Position numbers and translations under genes: made by a program. This document shows, piece by piece, positions 14,590-23,539 of a stretch of DNA of 64,000 bases. Each line of letters opens with the position of its first letter. Within the stretch, counting starts at the first letter, position 1. This DNA comes from Myxococcales bacterium. GTDB taxonomy: Bacteria; Myxococcota_A; Polyangia; Nannocystales; Nannocystaceae. The notes beneath the pieces are model-generated. The model was not told where the DNA came from. It worked only from the letters and a program-made list of their open reading frames with translations, and made no database searches. The stretch lies in the NCBI GenBank assembly GCA_020633335.1, contig JACKDU010000004.1, positions 434,001 through 498,000 of the forward strand, given 5' to 3'.

Positions 14590-17500
14590 ATGACCCCGGA
14601 GGAGCGCCAGCGCAGGGCCCAGGGCCCGCCCTCGACCACGCTCCAGGCCGCCGGGGGGCCGCCCGAGGTCCTCGCCGGCCGCGAGAACCAGCGGATCAAG
14701 CAGATGATCAAGGCGTCGCTCTTCGCCGACGCCCACGCGCCGGTCAAGATCGGCCGCTACACCGTCGTCCGCCCGGTCGGCGCCGGCGGCATGGGGATGG
14801 TCTACGCCGCCTACGACGAGGAGCTCGACCGGAGGATCGCGGTCAAGCTCCTGCGCTCCGACTCGAGCGAGCACGACCAGGCCCGTCTCCTCCGCGAGGC
14901 CCAGGCGATGGCCAAGCTCTCCCACCCCAACGTCGTCACCGTCCACGAGGTCGGGACCTACGAGGAGCAGGTCTACGTGGCGATGGAGTTCGTCCGCGGC
15001 CAGACCCTGCAGGAGTGGCTGAGCGAGGGCGAGCACCCCTGGCGAGCGATCGTCGATCGCTTCGTCGCCGCCGGCCGCGGGCTCGCGGCGGCCCACGGCG
15101 CCGGCCTGGTCCACCGCGACTTCAAGCCCTCGAACGTCCTCGTCAGCGACGACGGGCGGGTCCGCGTGAGCGACTTCGGGCTGGTCCGCGCGAGCGGCTC
15201 GGACCCCGAGGAGCACCCCCAGAGCTCGCTCCGCCTGCCGCCGAGCACCGCCCTCACGACCTCGCTGACGATGACCGGGACGATCATGGGGACCCCGGCC
15301 TACATGAGCCCGGAGCAGCACCTCGGGCGCTCGACCGACGCCAGCAGCGATCAATTCTCGTTCTGCGTCGCCCTCTTCGAGGCGCTCTACGGCGTCCTCC
15401 CCTTCCCCGGCGAGACCCACCTCGAGCTCGCCCAGGCGGTCCTCGCGGGCGCGCGCCGGGAGCCGCCGCCGGGCAAGGTCCCCGCGTGGATCGGCCGCGT
15501 CCTCGGCCGCGGCCTCGCGCTCGCCCCCGACGAGCGCTGGCCGACGATGGACGCGCTCCTCGAGGAGCTCGCCCAGGACCCCGAGGGCCGCCGGCGGATC
15601 CGGCGGAACGCCGCGCTCATCGTCGGCGCGGTCGCGGCGGTGATCGCCGGCCTGGTCTGGCTCGCCGAGCAGCGCGGCGAGGCGGCGGCCGTCGCCGCGG
15701 CGGCCGAGGCCGCGGCCCAGCAGCGCCGCGACGCCGCCGAGCGCGAGCGCGCGCTGGCGGAGGACGAGCGCGATCGCGCCTACCAGGAGGCGAAGGCCCA
15801 GCTCGCCGAGACCCAGGCGGCCCGCGACAAGCTGGTGGTCGCGCTCGCCGAGACCGAGCGCCAGCGCAACCTCGCCGAGGAGCAGCGCGCGGAGGCCGAG
15901 GACCAGCGGCGCCAGGCCGAGGAGCAGCGCGGCGAGGCCGAGCGCCAGCGCGGCGAGGCCGAGCGCCAGGCCGAGCGGGCCCGCCAGGAGGCCCAGCGGG
16001 CCCGCGACGCGACCCGCCTCGCGCAGGCGCTGGGGAGCGCGCGCGACGATCCGACCGCGGTCCTCGCCCTCCTCCGCGAGACCGAGGGCCCCGCCGACAC
16101 CCCGGGGTGGGTGCCGGCGGCGGTCGACACCCTCCTCAAGCCGGTCTCGCGGGCGATCCTCCGGGCCCACAGCGGCGCCGTCCGGGCCGCCGCCTTCAGC
16201 CCCGACGGCGAGACGATCGCCAGCGCCGCCGACGACGGCGCGGTGATCCTCTGGCGCTGGCGCCGGGGCGAGGTCGAGCGCCTCGCCGGTCACGGCGGAC
16301 CTGTCCATAGCGTCATGTTCTCGGGGGACGGCGCGCGGGTGCTCAGCGCGTCGACCGATAAGACCGTAAAGACATGGCACAAGGGCAAGGTCGAGCGGAC
16401 CCTCGCTCACCCGGCGGCGGTCCGCGTCGCCCGCTACAGCCCCGACGGCCGCTGGATCGCCACCGCCGCCGAGGACGGCGTCGCCCGCCTCTGGCCGGTC
16501 AAGGGCGGCCCCGCCCGCGAGCTCCGCGGCCACGACGGGCCGATCCACGCGCTCGCCTTCAGCCCCGACGGCGCCCGCCTGGCGACCGCCTCGGCCGACG
16601 GCTCCGCCCGGGTCTGGGCGCTCGCCGGCGGCCGCGAGGTGGTCCTCGGCCACCAGCGCTCGGCGGTCCGCGCGGTCGCCTTCGACGCCAGCGGCCGGCG
16701 CCTGGCGACCGCCGCCCAGGACGGCGTCGTCCGGATCTGGGAGCTCGCCGATCCGTCGACCCCGCGCGAGCTCCGGGGCCACGACGACGAGGTGGTCGAC
16801 CTCGCCTTCACCGCCGACGGCCGCCTCCTCTCGGCGAGCCTCGACGGCACCGCCCGCCTCTGGCCGGCCGCCGGCGAGGGCGCGCCGGCGGTGCTACGCG
16901 GCCACCGCGGCCGGATCTACGCGGTCGCGGTCGGCCCCGGCGAGGGCGCGCTCCTCACCGCGTCGCAGGACGGCACCGCCCGCCTCTGGGACGGCGGCCG
17001 GCCGAGCGCCGCCCCGCGGATCCTCCGCGGCCACACCGAGGAGCTCGCGTCGGCGGCCTTCAGCGCCGACGGCTCGCTGGTGGTCACGACCTCGCGCGAC
17101 AACACCGTCCGGGTCTGGCCGATCCACCGCGCCCGCGACGAGGCGACGATCCTCCGCCAGCGCCAGCGGGCGGGCTGCGTCGCCTACGATCCCCGGGGCG
17201 CGTCGCTCCTCACCTGCGCCGGCGCCCGCGAGGTCCTCTGGTGGGACCCGAGCCGCCCGGGCGAGCCCCGCCGCCGCCTCAGCCACCGCGCCGAGGTGGT
17301 CGCCGCCGCCTTCGCGGCCGAGGGCGACGCGATCTTCACGGTCACCGGCGACGGCGCGGTCCACCGCCACGGCGACGACGGCCAGCACGCCGAGGTCGCG
17401 CCGGCCGGCGCCCACGAGCTCCGCCGGGCCGCCTACCTGCCGGCGAGCGGCGCCCTCCTCGGCGCCTCGCTGACCGAGCTCGCCTGGCTGCAGACGCCGG

Positions 17501-18156
17501 GACGCGACGAGGTGGTTCTCCGCGGCCACCGCGGGACCCTCCACGCCCTCGCCCTGAGCCCCGACGGCGCCCTCGCGGGGACCGGCGGCAGCGATCGCAG
17601 CGCCCGGATCTGGCGGGTCGATCACCCGGATCCGCCGACCGTGCTCGCGCCCCACTCCGGCCGGGTCACGGCGATCGCCTTCCGCCCCGGCGGCGGCGAG
17701 GTCGCGACCGCCTCGTGGGACAAGCGGATCCGTGTCTGGTCCGGCGAGGGCGCGCTCCGGGCGACCCTCACCGGCCACGAGGGCCCCGTCTGGGCGGTCG
17801 CCTACAGCCCCGACGGCCGGACGATCGCCAGCGCCTCCGAGGACGGCACCCTGCGGATCTGGGCGAGCGACGGCCGCGGCGAGCCGGTGGTCCTGCGGGG
17901 CCACGAGGGCCCGGTCCTCGCCGCCGCCTTCCGCCCCGACGGCCTGGCGATCGTCAGCGGTGGCGACGACGGGAGCGCCCGGATCTGGAACGGCGACTTC
18001 GACCCCGCGTCGCTCCAGCGCCGGCTCTGGCGGGCCTCGCCGGTCTGCCTCTCGACCCGCGAGCGGATCCGGCTCCTGGCCGAAGAGCCAGATGTAGCGG
18101 CCGCGGCCAGCGACGCCTGCGAGGCCGCGGCCCGGGAGCACGAGGCCGAGCGCTAG
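14590..18156 (+). CDS. Ser/Thr protein kinase with coiled coil and WD40 propellers (1188 aa)
   Basis: Cytoplasmic kinase domain about 55-330: GAGGMG loop, catalytic K86 (IAVKLL), HRD D177 (VHRDFKPSN), DFG 195-197, and the activation segment ending GTPAYMSPEQ. One membrane helix lies at 341-359 (AALIVGAVAAVIAGLVW). A long Glu/Arg/Gln coiled coil (360-500) follows, then about 13 WD40 repeats (about 535-1150) with recurrent FSPDG, GHxGPV and RIW motifs, enough for two propellers. The repeats probably sense a ligand or scaffold partners outside the membrane. Start 14590 follows TGCTAG and fits the kinase's usual short N-terminus. The neighbour at 13536 is divergent. Confidence 0.9.
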   Translation: MTPEERQRRAQGPPSTTLQAAGGPPEVLAGRENQRIKQMIKASLFADAHAPVKIGRYTVVRPVGAGGMGMVYAAYDEELDRRIAVKLLRSDSSEHDQARLLREAQAMAKLSHPNVVTVHEVGTYEEQVYVAMEFVRGQTLQEWLSEGEHPWRAIVDRFVAAGRGLAAAHGAGLVHRDFKPSNVLVSDDGRVRVSDFGLVRASGSDPEEHPQSSLRLPPSTALTTSLTMTGTIMGTPAYMSPEQHLGRSTDASSDQFSFCVALFEALYGVLPFPGETHLELAQAVLAGARREPPPGKVPAWIGRVLGRGLALAPDERWPTMDALLEELAQDPEGRRRIRRNAALIVGAVAAVIAGLVWLAEQRGEAAAVAAAAEAAAQQRRDAAERERALAEDERDRAYQEAKAQLAETQAARDKLVVALAETERQRNLAEEQRAEAEDQRRQAEEQRGEAERQRGEAERQAERARQEAQRARDATRLAQALGSARDDPTAVLALLRETEGPADTPGWVPAAVDTLLKPVSRAILRAHSGAVRAAAFSPDGETIASAADDGAVILWRWRRGEVERLAGHGGPVHSVMFSGDGARVLSASTDKTVKTWHKGKVERTLAHPAAVRVARYSPDGRWIATAAEDGVARLWPVKGGPARELRGHDGPIHALAFSPDGARLATASADGSARVWALAGGREVVLGHQRSAVRAVAFDASGRRLATAAQDGVVRIWELADPSTPRELRGHDDEVVDLAFTADGRLLSASLDGTARLWPAAGEGAPAVLRGHRGRIYAVAVGPGEGALLTASQDGTARLWDGGRPSAAPRILRGHTEELASAAFSADGSLVVTTSRDNTVRVWPIHRARDEATILRQRQRAGCVAYDPRGASLLTCAGAREVLWWDPSRPGEPRRRLSHRAEVVAAAFAAEGDAIFTVTGDGAVHRHGDDGQHAEVAPAGAHELRRAAYLPASGALLGASLTELAWLQTPGRDEVVLRGHRGTLHALALSPDGALAGTGGSDRSARIWRVDHPDPPTVLAPHSGRVTAIAFRPGGGEVATASWDKRIRVWSGEGALRATLTGHEGPVWAVAYSPDGRTIASASEDGTLRIWASDGRGEPVVLRGHEGPVLAAAFRPDGLAIVSGGDDGSARIWNGDFDPASLQRRLWRASPVCLSTRERIRLLAEEPDVAAAASDACEAAAREHEAER

Positions 18157-18339
18157 CCGGCGAGGCCGCGCGCCGCGGGCTCGTCCCCCTCGTGCGTGGG
18201 ACGCGTGAGCCGCGACAAACGCGGACGGTGAGCGGGGCCGTCGGGCCGCCCTCGGTTGACCGCCCGACACCGACCGTGGCAGGCTCCGCCCCCTCGATTC
18301 GGCACCGACGGCAGGTCCTGCAGCGATGGCACCAAGCCG

Positions 18340-18426
18340 ATGAGCCTCCACGACCAAGCGCCCGTCTTCAACAGGTCGCTGCTGCGTCAGCTCGCCGGTC
18401 GGATCGGCCGGATCCCGGCGGAGTGA
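18340..18426 (+). CDS. possible 28-aa leader ORF coupled to the YhhN-family gene
   Basis: ATG at 18340 opens MSLHDQAPVFNRSLLRQLAG... and stops with TGA at 18424-18426. The A of the stop is the A of the next gene's ATG (TGATG), the classical arrangement for translational coupling. Third codon positions are mostly G or C, as in real genes here. No good ribosome binding site is visible and I recognise no homologue. It may be a coincidence. Confidence 0.3.
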   Translation: MSLHDQAPVFNRSLLRQLAGRIGRIPAE

Positions 18427-19106
18427 TGAGCCCGCTCGTCGCCCTCGCGTTGACCGCGGCCGGCGTCGCCTTCGTCGCGCTCGACGTCCGCTCGCTCCAG
18501 CGGAGCGGCGAGTACGAGAACCGGCCGGCGCGGGCGCTCAAGCTGCTGAGCGTCCTCCTCCTGACGCTCCTCGTCGTCGTCGACAACCCGCTCTTGCCCC
18601 GCCACCCCGCGATCGATCCGGCGCCGCTGCGGGTCGCGTTCGTGTTCACGCTCCTCGGCGACGTCGCCTTCCGCGTGATCGGCAAGTTCCTCCTCGGCGT
18701 CGGCCTCTTCGCCGTCGTCCAGCTGATCTACGCCTGGCGGCACGCCCACGGCCTCGAGCTCGACCTCGCCGATCTCGGCGCCTTCGCCTTCGCCGCGGCC
18801 CTCAGCGGGGGCGTCTACCTGAAGATGCACCCGGGCATGGGCGGGCGGGGCCTGCGGGCGCCGGTCGGGGCCTACATCGCGATCTGCGGCCTCGCCCTCT
18901 GGGCGGCGATCGTCCAGCACCTCCACGGCCGCTTCCCCGACGCCGTCGGGGCCCGGATCCTCGTCGGGACCGCGCTCTTCACCAGCTGTGACATCGCGAT
19001 CGGCGCGCGGATCGTGCTCACGGGGCGGCGCAAGCAGGTGGCGGGGCTCATCGTCTGGGTCTTCTACCTGCCGGCGCTGGCGCTCCTGGCCTGGACGGCC
19101 CCCTAG
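18426..19106 (+). CDS. YhhN/TMEM86 family membrane protein, lysoplasmalogenase-like (226 aa)
   Basis: Seven or eight hydrophobic helices cover most of the protein. Family landmarks are FTLLGDVAFRV (about 61-71) with its conserved Asp, FLLGVGLFAVVQLIYAW (77-93) and a second conserved acid in FTSCDIAIGARI near 190. YhhN/TMEM86 proteins hydrolyse the vinyl ether bond of lysoplasmalogen. Myxobacteria are among the few aerobic bacteria known to make plasmalogens, so the activity would fit the likely host. The start ATG overlaps the stop of a tiny upstream ORF. It ends 3 nt before the convergent gene at 19110. Confidence 0.8.
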   Translation: MSPLVALALTAAGVAFVALDVRSLQRSGEYENRPARALKLLSVLLLTLLVVVDNPLLPRHPAIDPAPLRVAFVFTLLGDVAFRVIGKFLLGVGLFAVVQLIYAWRHAHGLELDLADLGAFAFAAALSGGVYLKMHPGMGGRGLRAPVGAYIAICGLALWAAIVQHLHGRFPDAVGARILVGTALFTSCDIAIGARIVLTGRRKQVAGLIVWVFYLPALALLAWTAP

Positions 19107-19109
19107 GCG

Positions 19110-20216
19110 CTACTGCGGGATCGTGCAGGCGCAGGCGTCCTTGTCACCGTCCTCGGGCGCGAAGTCGTGGCAGTGGGTGCCGTACTCCTCGCAGAGCCAG
19201 GCGTGGCCGTTGCCGCAGACCGTCAGGCTCGCGTCCGAGTTGGGGATCCCGCCGCCCTTGAAGGGCGGCACCGCCTTGCCGACCGGGCCCGGCGGGACGA
19301 CGATCGTCCCGTCCGGGGCGAGGATCGCCGCCTGCTGGTTCGTCGAGGAGAGGACCAGGAAGTTCTCCGAGCCGGCGATCAGGCTGACGCCGTCGGGGCG
19401 GCTGAGGCCGAGGGCGGCGAGATCGACCCGCCCGAGCTCGGTCTGGCCGTCGCGGGTCATCTTGACCATCTCCTCGGTCTGCCAGCTGATCACGTACATG
19501 TCGCCGTCGACGCCGATCGCCACGCCAGCGCAGACGCCGATCTTGAACTTCACGGTGTCGAGCTGGATCGCCTTGAGGGTCTCGAGGGTGATCGGATCGG
19601 CCTCGACCAGCCGGCAGCCCTGGTTTACCAGGAGCGCGACCTCGTTCACCTGGTCGTAGGAGCCGCCGTCGAGGCTCGGGAGCGCCTCCGGCGGCGCCAT
19701 CACGTCGCCGATCGGCTCGCCGTCGATCGTGAAGCGCCGCCCCTCGCCGTAGAAGGAGAAGAAGACGATCTCCTTGGCGGCGATGTTGTAGAAGGACGCC
19801 TGGATCGTGTCGATGTCGACGAGGTCGATCGTCTTGACGTAGTTGAACGCGAGCGTGTCCTCGACGTCGGCGATCATGCACTTGCCGGGGTCGACCCCGG
19901 TGTCGGTGTCGGTGTCGGTGACGCCACCGCTGGTGTCGGCGCCGGTGCTCGCGGTCGCGGCCGAGGTCGAGGAGGTGCCCGTGCCCTCGCTCTCGGCGGC
20001 CGTCGATCCGCCGCCCGTCGACGAGGTGCCGCCTCCGCTCGACGACCCGCCGCCACTCCCGGTGTCCGAGCTCGCGGTCGACCCCGCGCCCGACGTCGTC
20101 GGCGCGCCGCTGGTCGAGAGGCCCGTGCTCGTCGGGCCGCTGGTCCCGCTCGAGGTCGAGTCGTCCCCGCAGGCGAAGAGGGCGAGCGTGAGGGTGAGGG
20201 CGCGCGTCCGGGTCAT
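19110..20216 (-). CDS. lipoprotein with predicted beta-propeller-like domain (368 aa)
   Basis: A signal peptide with lipobox LALFAC16 is followed by a Ser/Thr/Gly linker of about 80 residues, then a globular domain of 270 residues. Repeating strands such as GVAIGVDGDMYVIS, NFLVLSSTNQQAAILAPDG and CGNGHAWLCEEYG suggest a propeller of the NHL/SMP-30 sort, but no family signature is certain. Five Cys near the C-terminus (CGNGHAWLCEEYGTHCHD, CAC) probably form disulfides. The ATG at 20216 lies 6 nt after TACGAT, consistent with a leaderless transcript. It converges with the YhhN gene. Ligand unknown. Confidence 0.7.
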   Translation of the reverse strand: MTRTRALTLTLALFACGDDSTSSGTSGPTSTGLSTSGAPTTSGAGSTASSDTGSGGGSSSGGGTSSTGGGSTAAESEGTGTSSTSAATASTGADTSGGVTDTDTDTGVDPGKCMIADVEDTLAFNYVKTIDLVDIDTIQASFYNIAAKEIVFFSFYGEGRRFTIDGEPIGDVMAPPEALPSLDGGSYDQVNEVALLVNQGCRLVEADPITLETLKAIQLDTVKFKIGVCAGVAIGVDGDMYVISWQTEEMVKMTRDGQTELGRVDLAALGLSRPDGVSLIAGSENFLVLSSTNQQAAILAPDGTIVVPPGPVGKAVPPFKGGGIPNSDASLTVCGNGHAWLCEEYGTHCHDFAPEDGDKDACACTIPQ

Positions 20217-20222
20217 TGGAGC

Positions 20223-20228
20223 ATCGTA
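20223..20228 (-). promoter_or_regulatory. -10-like hexamer for the lipoprotein at 20216
   Basis: TACGAT on the minus strand, 6 nt before the ATG. Confidence 0.45.
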
Positions 20229-20323
20229 GCCGCCGACCGTGACGCGCGGCGGGATTCGTCGACGCGCGACGACCCGGAGAGCGCGGACTCGCGCCCATCC
20301 CGGGTCGTCGTCAACGCTCGAGG

Positions 20324-21721
20324 CTAGCCGCGCCGGCGGCGACGCCAGAGCACGGGCAGGAGGAGCGCGAGCCCGCCGGCCGCCTCGCGGCCGCCGAGCC
20401 GGCAGCCGCTCTCGCCGACGCCGTCGCCGTAGCCGGGCGGCAGGGCCGAGCCCGCGGTCGCGGTCGCGTCGTCGCTGCCGGTGTCGCCGTTGCTCGCGCT
20501 CGCGTCGGTGTCCATCCCGCCGGTGGTCGGATCACCGCCGGTCCCGCTCCCCGAGTCGCTGGTCCCGCTCGCCGAGTCGGACGCCGACGCCGACGCCGAG
20601 TCGCTGCTCCCGGTGGTCGACGTCGAGGTGCTCGTCGACCCGCCCATCGCCTGGACCGAGACGTGGACGACCGCGCTCATCGTCTGGTTGTTGGCCGCGT
20701 CGAAGGCGACCGCCTGGAAGTCGTACTCCCCCGCCGGGATCATCGCCACCGACCAGGAGTAGGGCGGGCTCGAGTCGGTGCCGGAGGACGCCCCGTTGGT
20801 GTAGAGGTTGACCTTGGTGACGCCCTTGTCGTCGCTGGCGTCGACCGTGACCTCGAAGCTCGCGCCCGGCGCGAATTGGTCGCCCGGGTTCGGGTAGGTG
20901 ATCGCCACCGTCGGCGGCCCGGTGTCCGGCGCGGAGGCGCCGAAGAAGCCGACCAGCTCCTGGTAGGAGTTCTGGTTGGAGCCGTTGCCGCAGTACTGCG
21001 CGTGCTGCTGGCCGCAGACGATCCCGTTGCCGCCGCCGTCGATGCCGATGCACTGATCGAGGAAGGCCGGGTCGCCGCCCGCGTTGTAGGGGTTCATGAT
21101 GTCGTTCGGCTGGTTGACGTGCTCGAGGCCGAACGCGTGGGCGAGCTCCTGGCTGATCGTCGTCGCCTGGGTCGACGCCGGGAACTGGTCGTTCACGCTG
21201 TGGAAGGCGTAGACGATGTTGCTCTTCTGGCCGTCGTTGCAGTCGAGCGGGGCGATCCCGAGGACGCCGTTGGGGAGGCCGCCGCCCTTGCCCGGGCCGG
21301 TCATGCACATGTGGTAGGGGCCGCTCGCCGGGCGGACGTCGGTGACCAGGACGTTGAAGGGCGCCCAGTCGATCGTCACCGCCTGCAGGGTCGCGTCGCG
21401 CTTCGCCCCCTGGCCGTAGGCCGGGTAGTTGAAGTTCACGTACTGCGACGGCATCTGCGTGGTGTTGCTCGGCGCGTTGTCGTTGCCCGCCTTCAGGCTC
21501 GCGCCGTCGAAGTTGATGAAGAGGGTCCCGGAGGCGGCCGCGTCCGGCGGCGGCGGCTCGTCGCTGAGCTGCTCCGAGGTCACCGGGATCGGATCGGCGC
21601 GGTAGTAATCGCCAGCCGCGAGCTCCTCCGACGGCTCCGGCTCGACGCCTGCGTCGGCGGTCGCCGGCAAGAAGAGGAGCGCCGCCATCGGCAACGAGAT
21701 CGACCAGGCAAGGTAATGCAT
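20324..21721 (-). CDS. secreted metalloprotease-like protein lacking the first zinc His, MYXO-CTERM-like tail (465 aa)
   Basis: Signal peptide (1-24), then a metzincin-like domain in which the expected HExxHxxGxxH reads QELAHAFGLEH: Q191 replaces the first His, while E192, H195 and H201 remain. A Met-turn-like DIMNP lies at 208-211. A bacterial Ig-like domain follows (about 255-350, PPTVAITYPNPGDQF onward), then a Ser/Asp linker. The C-terminus (GCRLGGREAAGG, LALLLPVL, WRRRRRG) has the Cys-hydrophobic-Arg layout of MYXO-CTERM sorting signals. ATG 21721 is favoured over 21727 because GGAGG is then spaced correctly. It may be a non-catalytic binding protein or use altered zinc ligation. Confidence 0.75.
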   Translation of the reverse strand: MHYLAWSISLPMAALLFLPATADAGVEPEPSEELAAGDYYRADPIPVTSEQLSDEPPPPDAAASGTLFINFDGASLKAGNDNAPSNTTQMPSQYVNFNYPAYGQGAKRDATLQAVTIDWAPFNVLVTDVRPASGPYHMCMTGPGKGGGLPNGVLGIAPLDCNDGQKSNIVYAFHSVNDQFPASTQATTISQELAHAFGLEHVNQPNDIMNPYNAGGDPAFLDQCIGIDGGGNGIVCGQQHAQYCGNGSNQNSYQELVGFFGASAPDTGPPTVAITYPNPGDQFAPGASFEVTVDASDDKGVTKVNLYTNGASSGTDSSPPYSWSVAMIPAGEYDFQAVAFDAANNQTMSAVVHVSVQAMGGSTSTSTSTTGSSDSASASASDSASGTSDSGSGTGGDPTTGGMDTDASASNGDTGSDDATATAGSALPPGYGDGVGESGCRLGGREAAGGLALLLPVLWRRRRRG

Positions 21722-21995
21722 CGTCATCGCCTCCGTCGCCGATCGATCGCCGCATGGCTGGATCGGGACAATCGACCCTAGACAGAGCAAGCCAGCAAGG
21801 CAAGCCCCCGCGGGCATTTTCGAGGCGGGGCCAACGCCCCCCAGAGGCCGCGAAGACCGCGCCGGAACATCGTATGCTTGTGCATCGATGGAGGTTCTCG
21901 TGGGCCCCAGCCAGCAGCCGGCCGCGTGAGAAGGCGCCGGCCACCGCCGCGTGCGGCCGCGACCGCTGGCACTACAATCCGCCGCGAGAACGGCG

Positions 21996-22934
21996 ATGGC
22001 CCCCCTCCACGTGATCGTCATCGGCAGCGGCGTCGCCGGCCTGAGCTGCGCGCGGCTCCTCCAGGAGGCCGGCCACCGCGTCGAGATCTGGGCCCGCGAG
22101 CGGCCGCCGCGGACCACCTCCAACGTCGCCGCCGCCTTCTGGTACCCCTACCGGGTCTCGCCCGCCGATCGGGTCCACGCCTGGGCGCGCGCCTCGTTCG
22201 CCGCCTTCGAGCGCCTCCTGCCGATCGCCGAGGCCGGGATCCTCCGGCGTGAGGCGCTCGAGCTCCTCGCCGGGCCGGTCGAGCCGTCGTGGGCCGCCCT
22301 CCTGCCGAAGAGCCGCCCAGCCCGCAGCGACGAGCTCCCCGCCGGCCATCGCTTCGGGCAGATCTTCGAGTCGCTGGTGGTCGAGACCCCGCGCTACATC
22401 CCCTGGCTCTGCGACGCCTTCCTCGCCGCCGGCGGGACGCTCGTCGAGCGCGCGCTCGGCGGGATCGACGAGGCGCTGGCCGCCGCCGACGCGGTCTTTC
22501 TCTGCGCCGGCCTCGGCGCCCGCGAGCTCGCGCCGGACCCGAGCGTCAGCCCGGTCCGCGGCCAGATCCTCCGGGTCCGAAACCCGGGCCTCGATCGGGT
22601 GATCGTCGACGAGCACGGCGAGGGCGCGATCACCTACGTCGTCCCGCGGGCGCAGGACGTGATCCTCGGCGGCACCTCCGACGAGGGCGACGAGCGACTC
22701 GCCGCCGATCCGGCCGCGACCGCGGCGATCCTCGAGCGCTGCGTCGCCCTCGAGCCCCGCCTCCGGGACGCGCCGCTCCTCGAGGTGCTGGTCGGCCTCC
22801 GCCCCTGCCGCCCGACCGTCCGGGTCGAGCGCGAGGAGCGAGGCGGCACCCCGCTGATCCACAACTATGGCCACGGCGGCGCCGGGATCACGCTCTCGTG
22901 GGGCTGCGCCGCCGAGGCGGTCGGGCTCCTCTAG
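21996..22934 (+). CDS. FAD-dependent D-amino-acid oxidase family protein (312 aa)
   Basis: N-terminal dinucleotide-binding fold IVIGSGVAGLS with the glycines at 10, 12 and 15. The C-terminus holds the family signature HNYGHGGAGITLSWG (about 287-301). Arg in GLRPCRPTVR (about 270) is the usual carboxylate-binding position of DAO and DASPO enzymes. Members oxidise D-amino acids (D-aspartate in DASPO) to 2-oxo acids, releasing ammonia and hydrogen peroxide. Length is slightly shorter than eukaryotic DAO and has no peroxisomal tail. ATG 21996 lies 17 nt after TACAAT. Substrate specificity cannot be read from the sequence. Confidence 0.85.
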   Translation: MAPLHVIVIGSGVAGLSCARLLQEAGHRVEIWARERPPRTTSNVAAAFWYPYRVSPADRVHAWARASFAAFERLLPIAEAGILRREALELLAGPVEPSWAALLPKSRPARSDELPAGHRFGQIFESLVVETPRYIPWLCDAFLAAGGTLVERALGGIDEALAAADAVFLCAGLGARELAPDPSVSPVRGQILRVRNPGLDRVIVDEHGEGAITYVVPRAQDVILGGTSDEGDERLAADPAATAAILERCVALEPRLRDAPLLEVLVGLRPCRPTVRVEREERGGTPLIHNYGHGGAGITLSWGCAAEAVGLL

Positions 22935-22938
22935 CGAG

Positions 22939-23534
22939 CTACCAGAGCCCCGGGATCAGGCGATAGCGCACGCGATCCGCGTACGCGCGATAGCCCGGCA
23001 GCTCCGCCTGCAGCGTCCGGTCCTCGAGCGCCGTGCGGAGGAGCGCGACGGCGAGGGCGATCGCCGAGCCGACGAAGGCCCACCCCGAGTCCAGCGTCAG
23101 CGGGATCCCGACCAGCGCGAGGAGGTTGCCGGCGTAGCCCGGGTGGCGGACGAGGCGGTAGGGACCGCGAACCCGTACCCCAGCGCGCAGAGGACCAGCC
23201 CGACGGCGTTCACCGAGGTCGAGAGCGGCGCGGTCCAGCCGAAGCGGTGATCGATCGCGGAGACGATCACCGGGAGGTAGAGGATGGTGAAGCCCATGAG
23301 CGGCGCGAGCACCCGGTCCCAGGCCTTCACCTCCTGGCCGCGCCCGAACCTCATCCGCTCCGCCTGCAGGCCCGGGTGGCGGCGATCCGCCCACACGCGC
23401 CCGCCGATGCCGGCGACGTGGACCACCAGCGAGAAGGTCCAGGCCTGCCACCAGCCCGGATCACCCCCGCCCGCGACGAGGATCAGCGGGATGATCAGGT
23501 AGGCGGCGACGACGATGAGCCAGCGCGCGTTCAT
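22939..23534 (-). pseudogene. isoprenylcysteine methyltransferase-like membrane protein, disrupted
   Basis: The first part, from ATG 23534 (MNARWLIVVAAYLIIPLIL) to about 23165, encodes three or four membrane helices ending LCALGYGFAV. The second part, in another frame, begins RGPYRLVRHPGYAGN and ends RVRYRLIPGLW, a typical ending of ICMT/PEMT-like methyltransferases. The two halves meet at about 23157-23166 with a frame change. Compared with the family as I remember it, about 20 residues (the NPFFS...VRIQxDRGH segment) are missing at the junction. So a deletion not divisible by three has probably inactivated the gene. It starts 6 nt after the MATE gene's stop, in one operon. Confidence 0.6.
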
Positions 23535-23539
23535 GTCCC

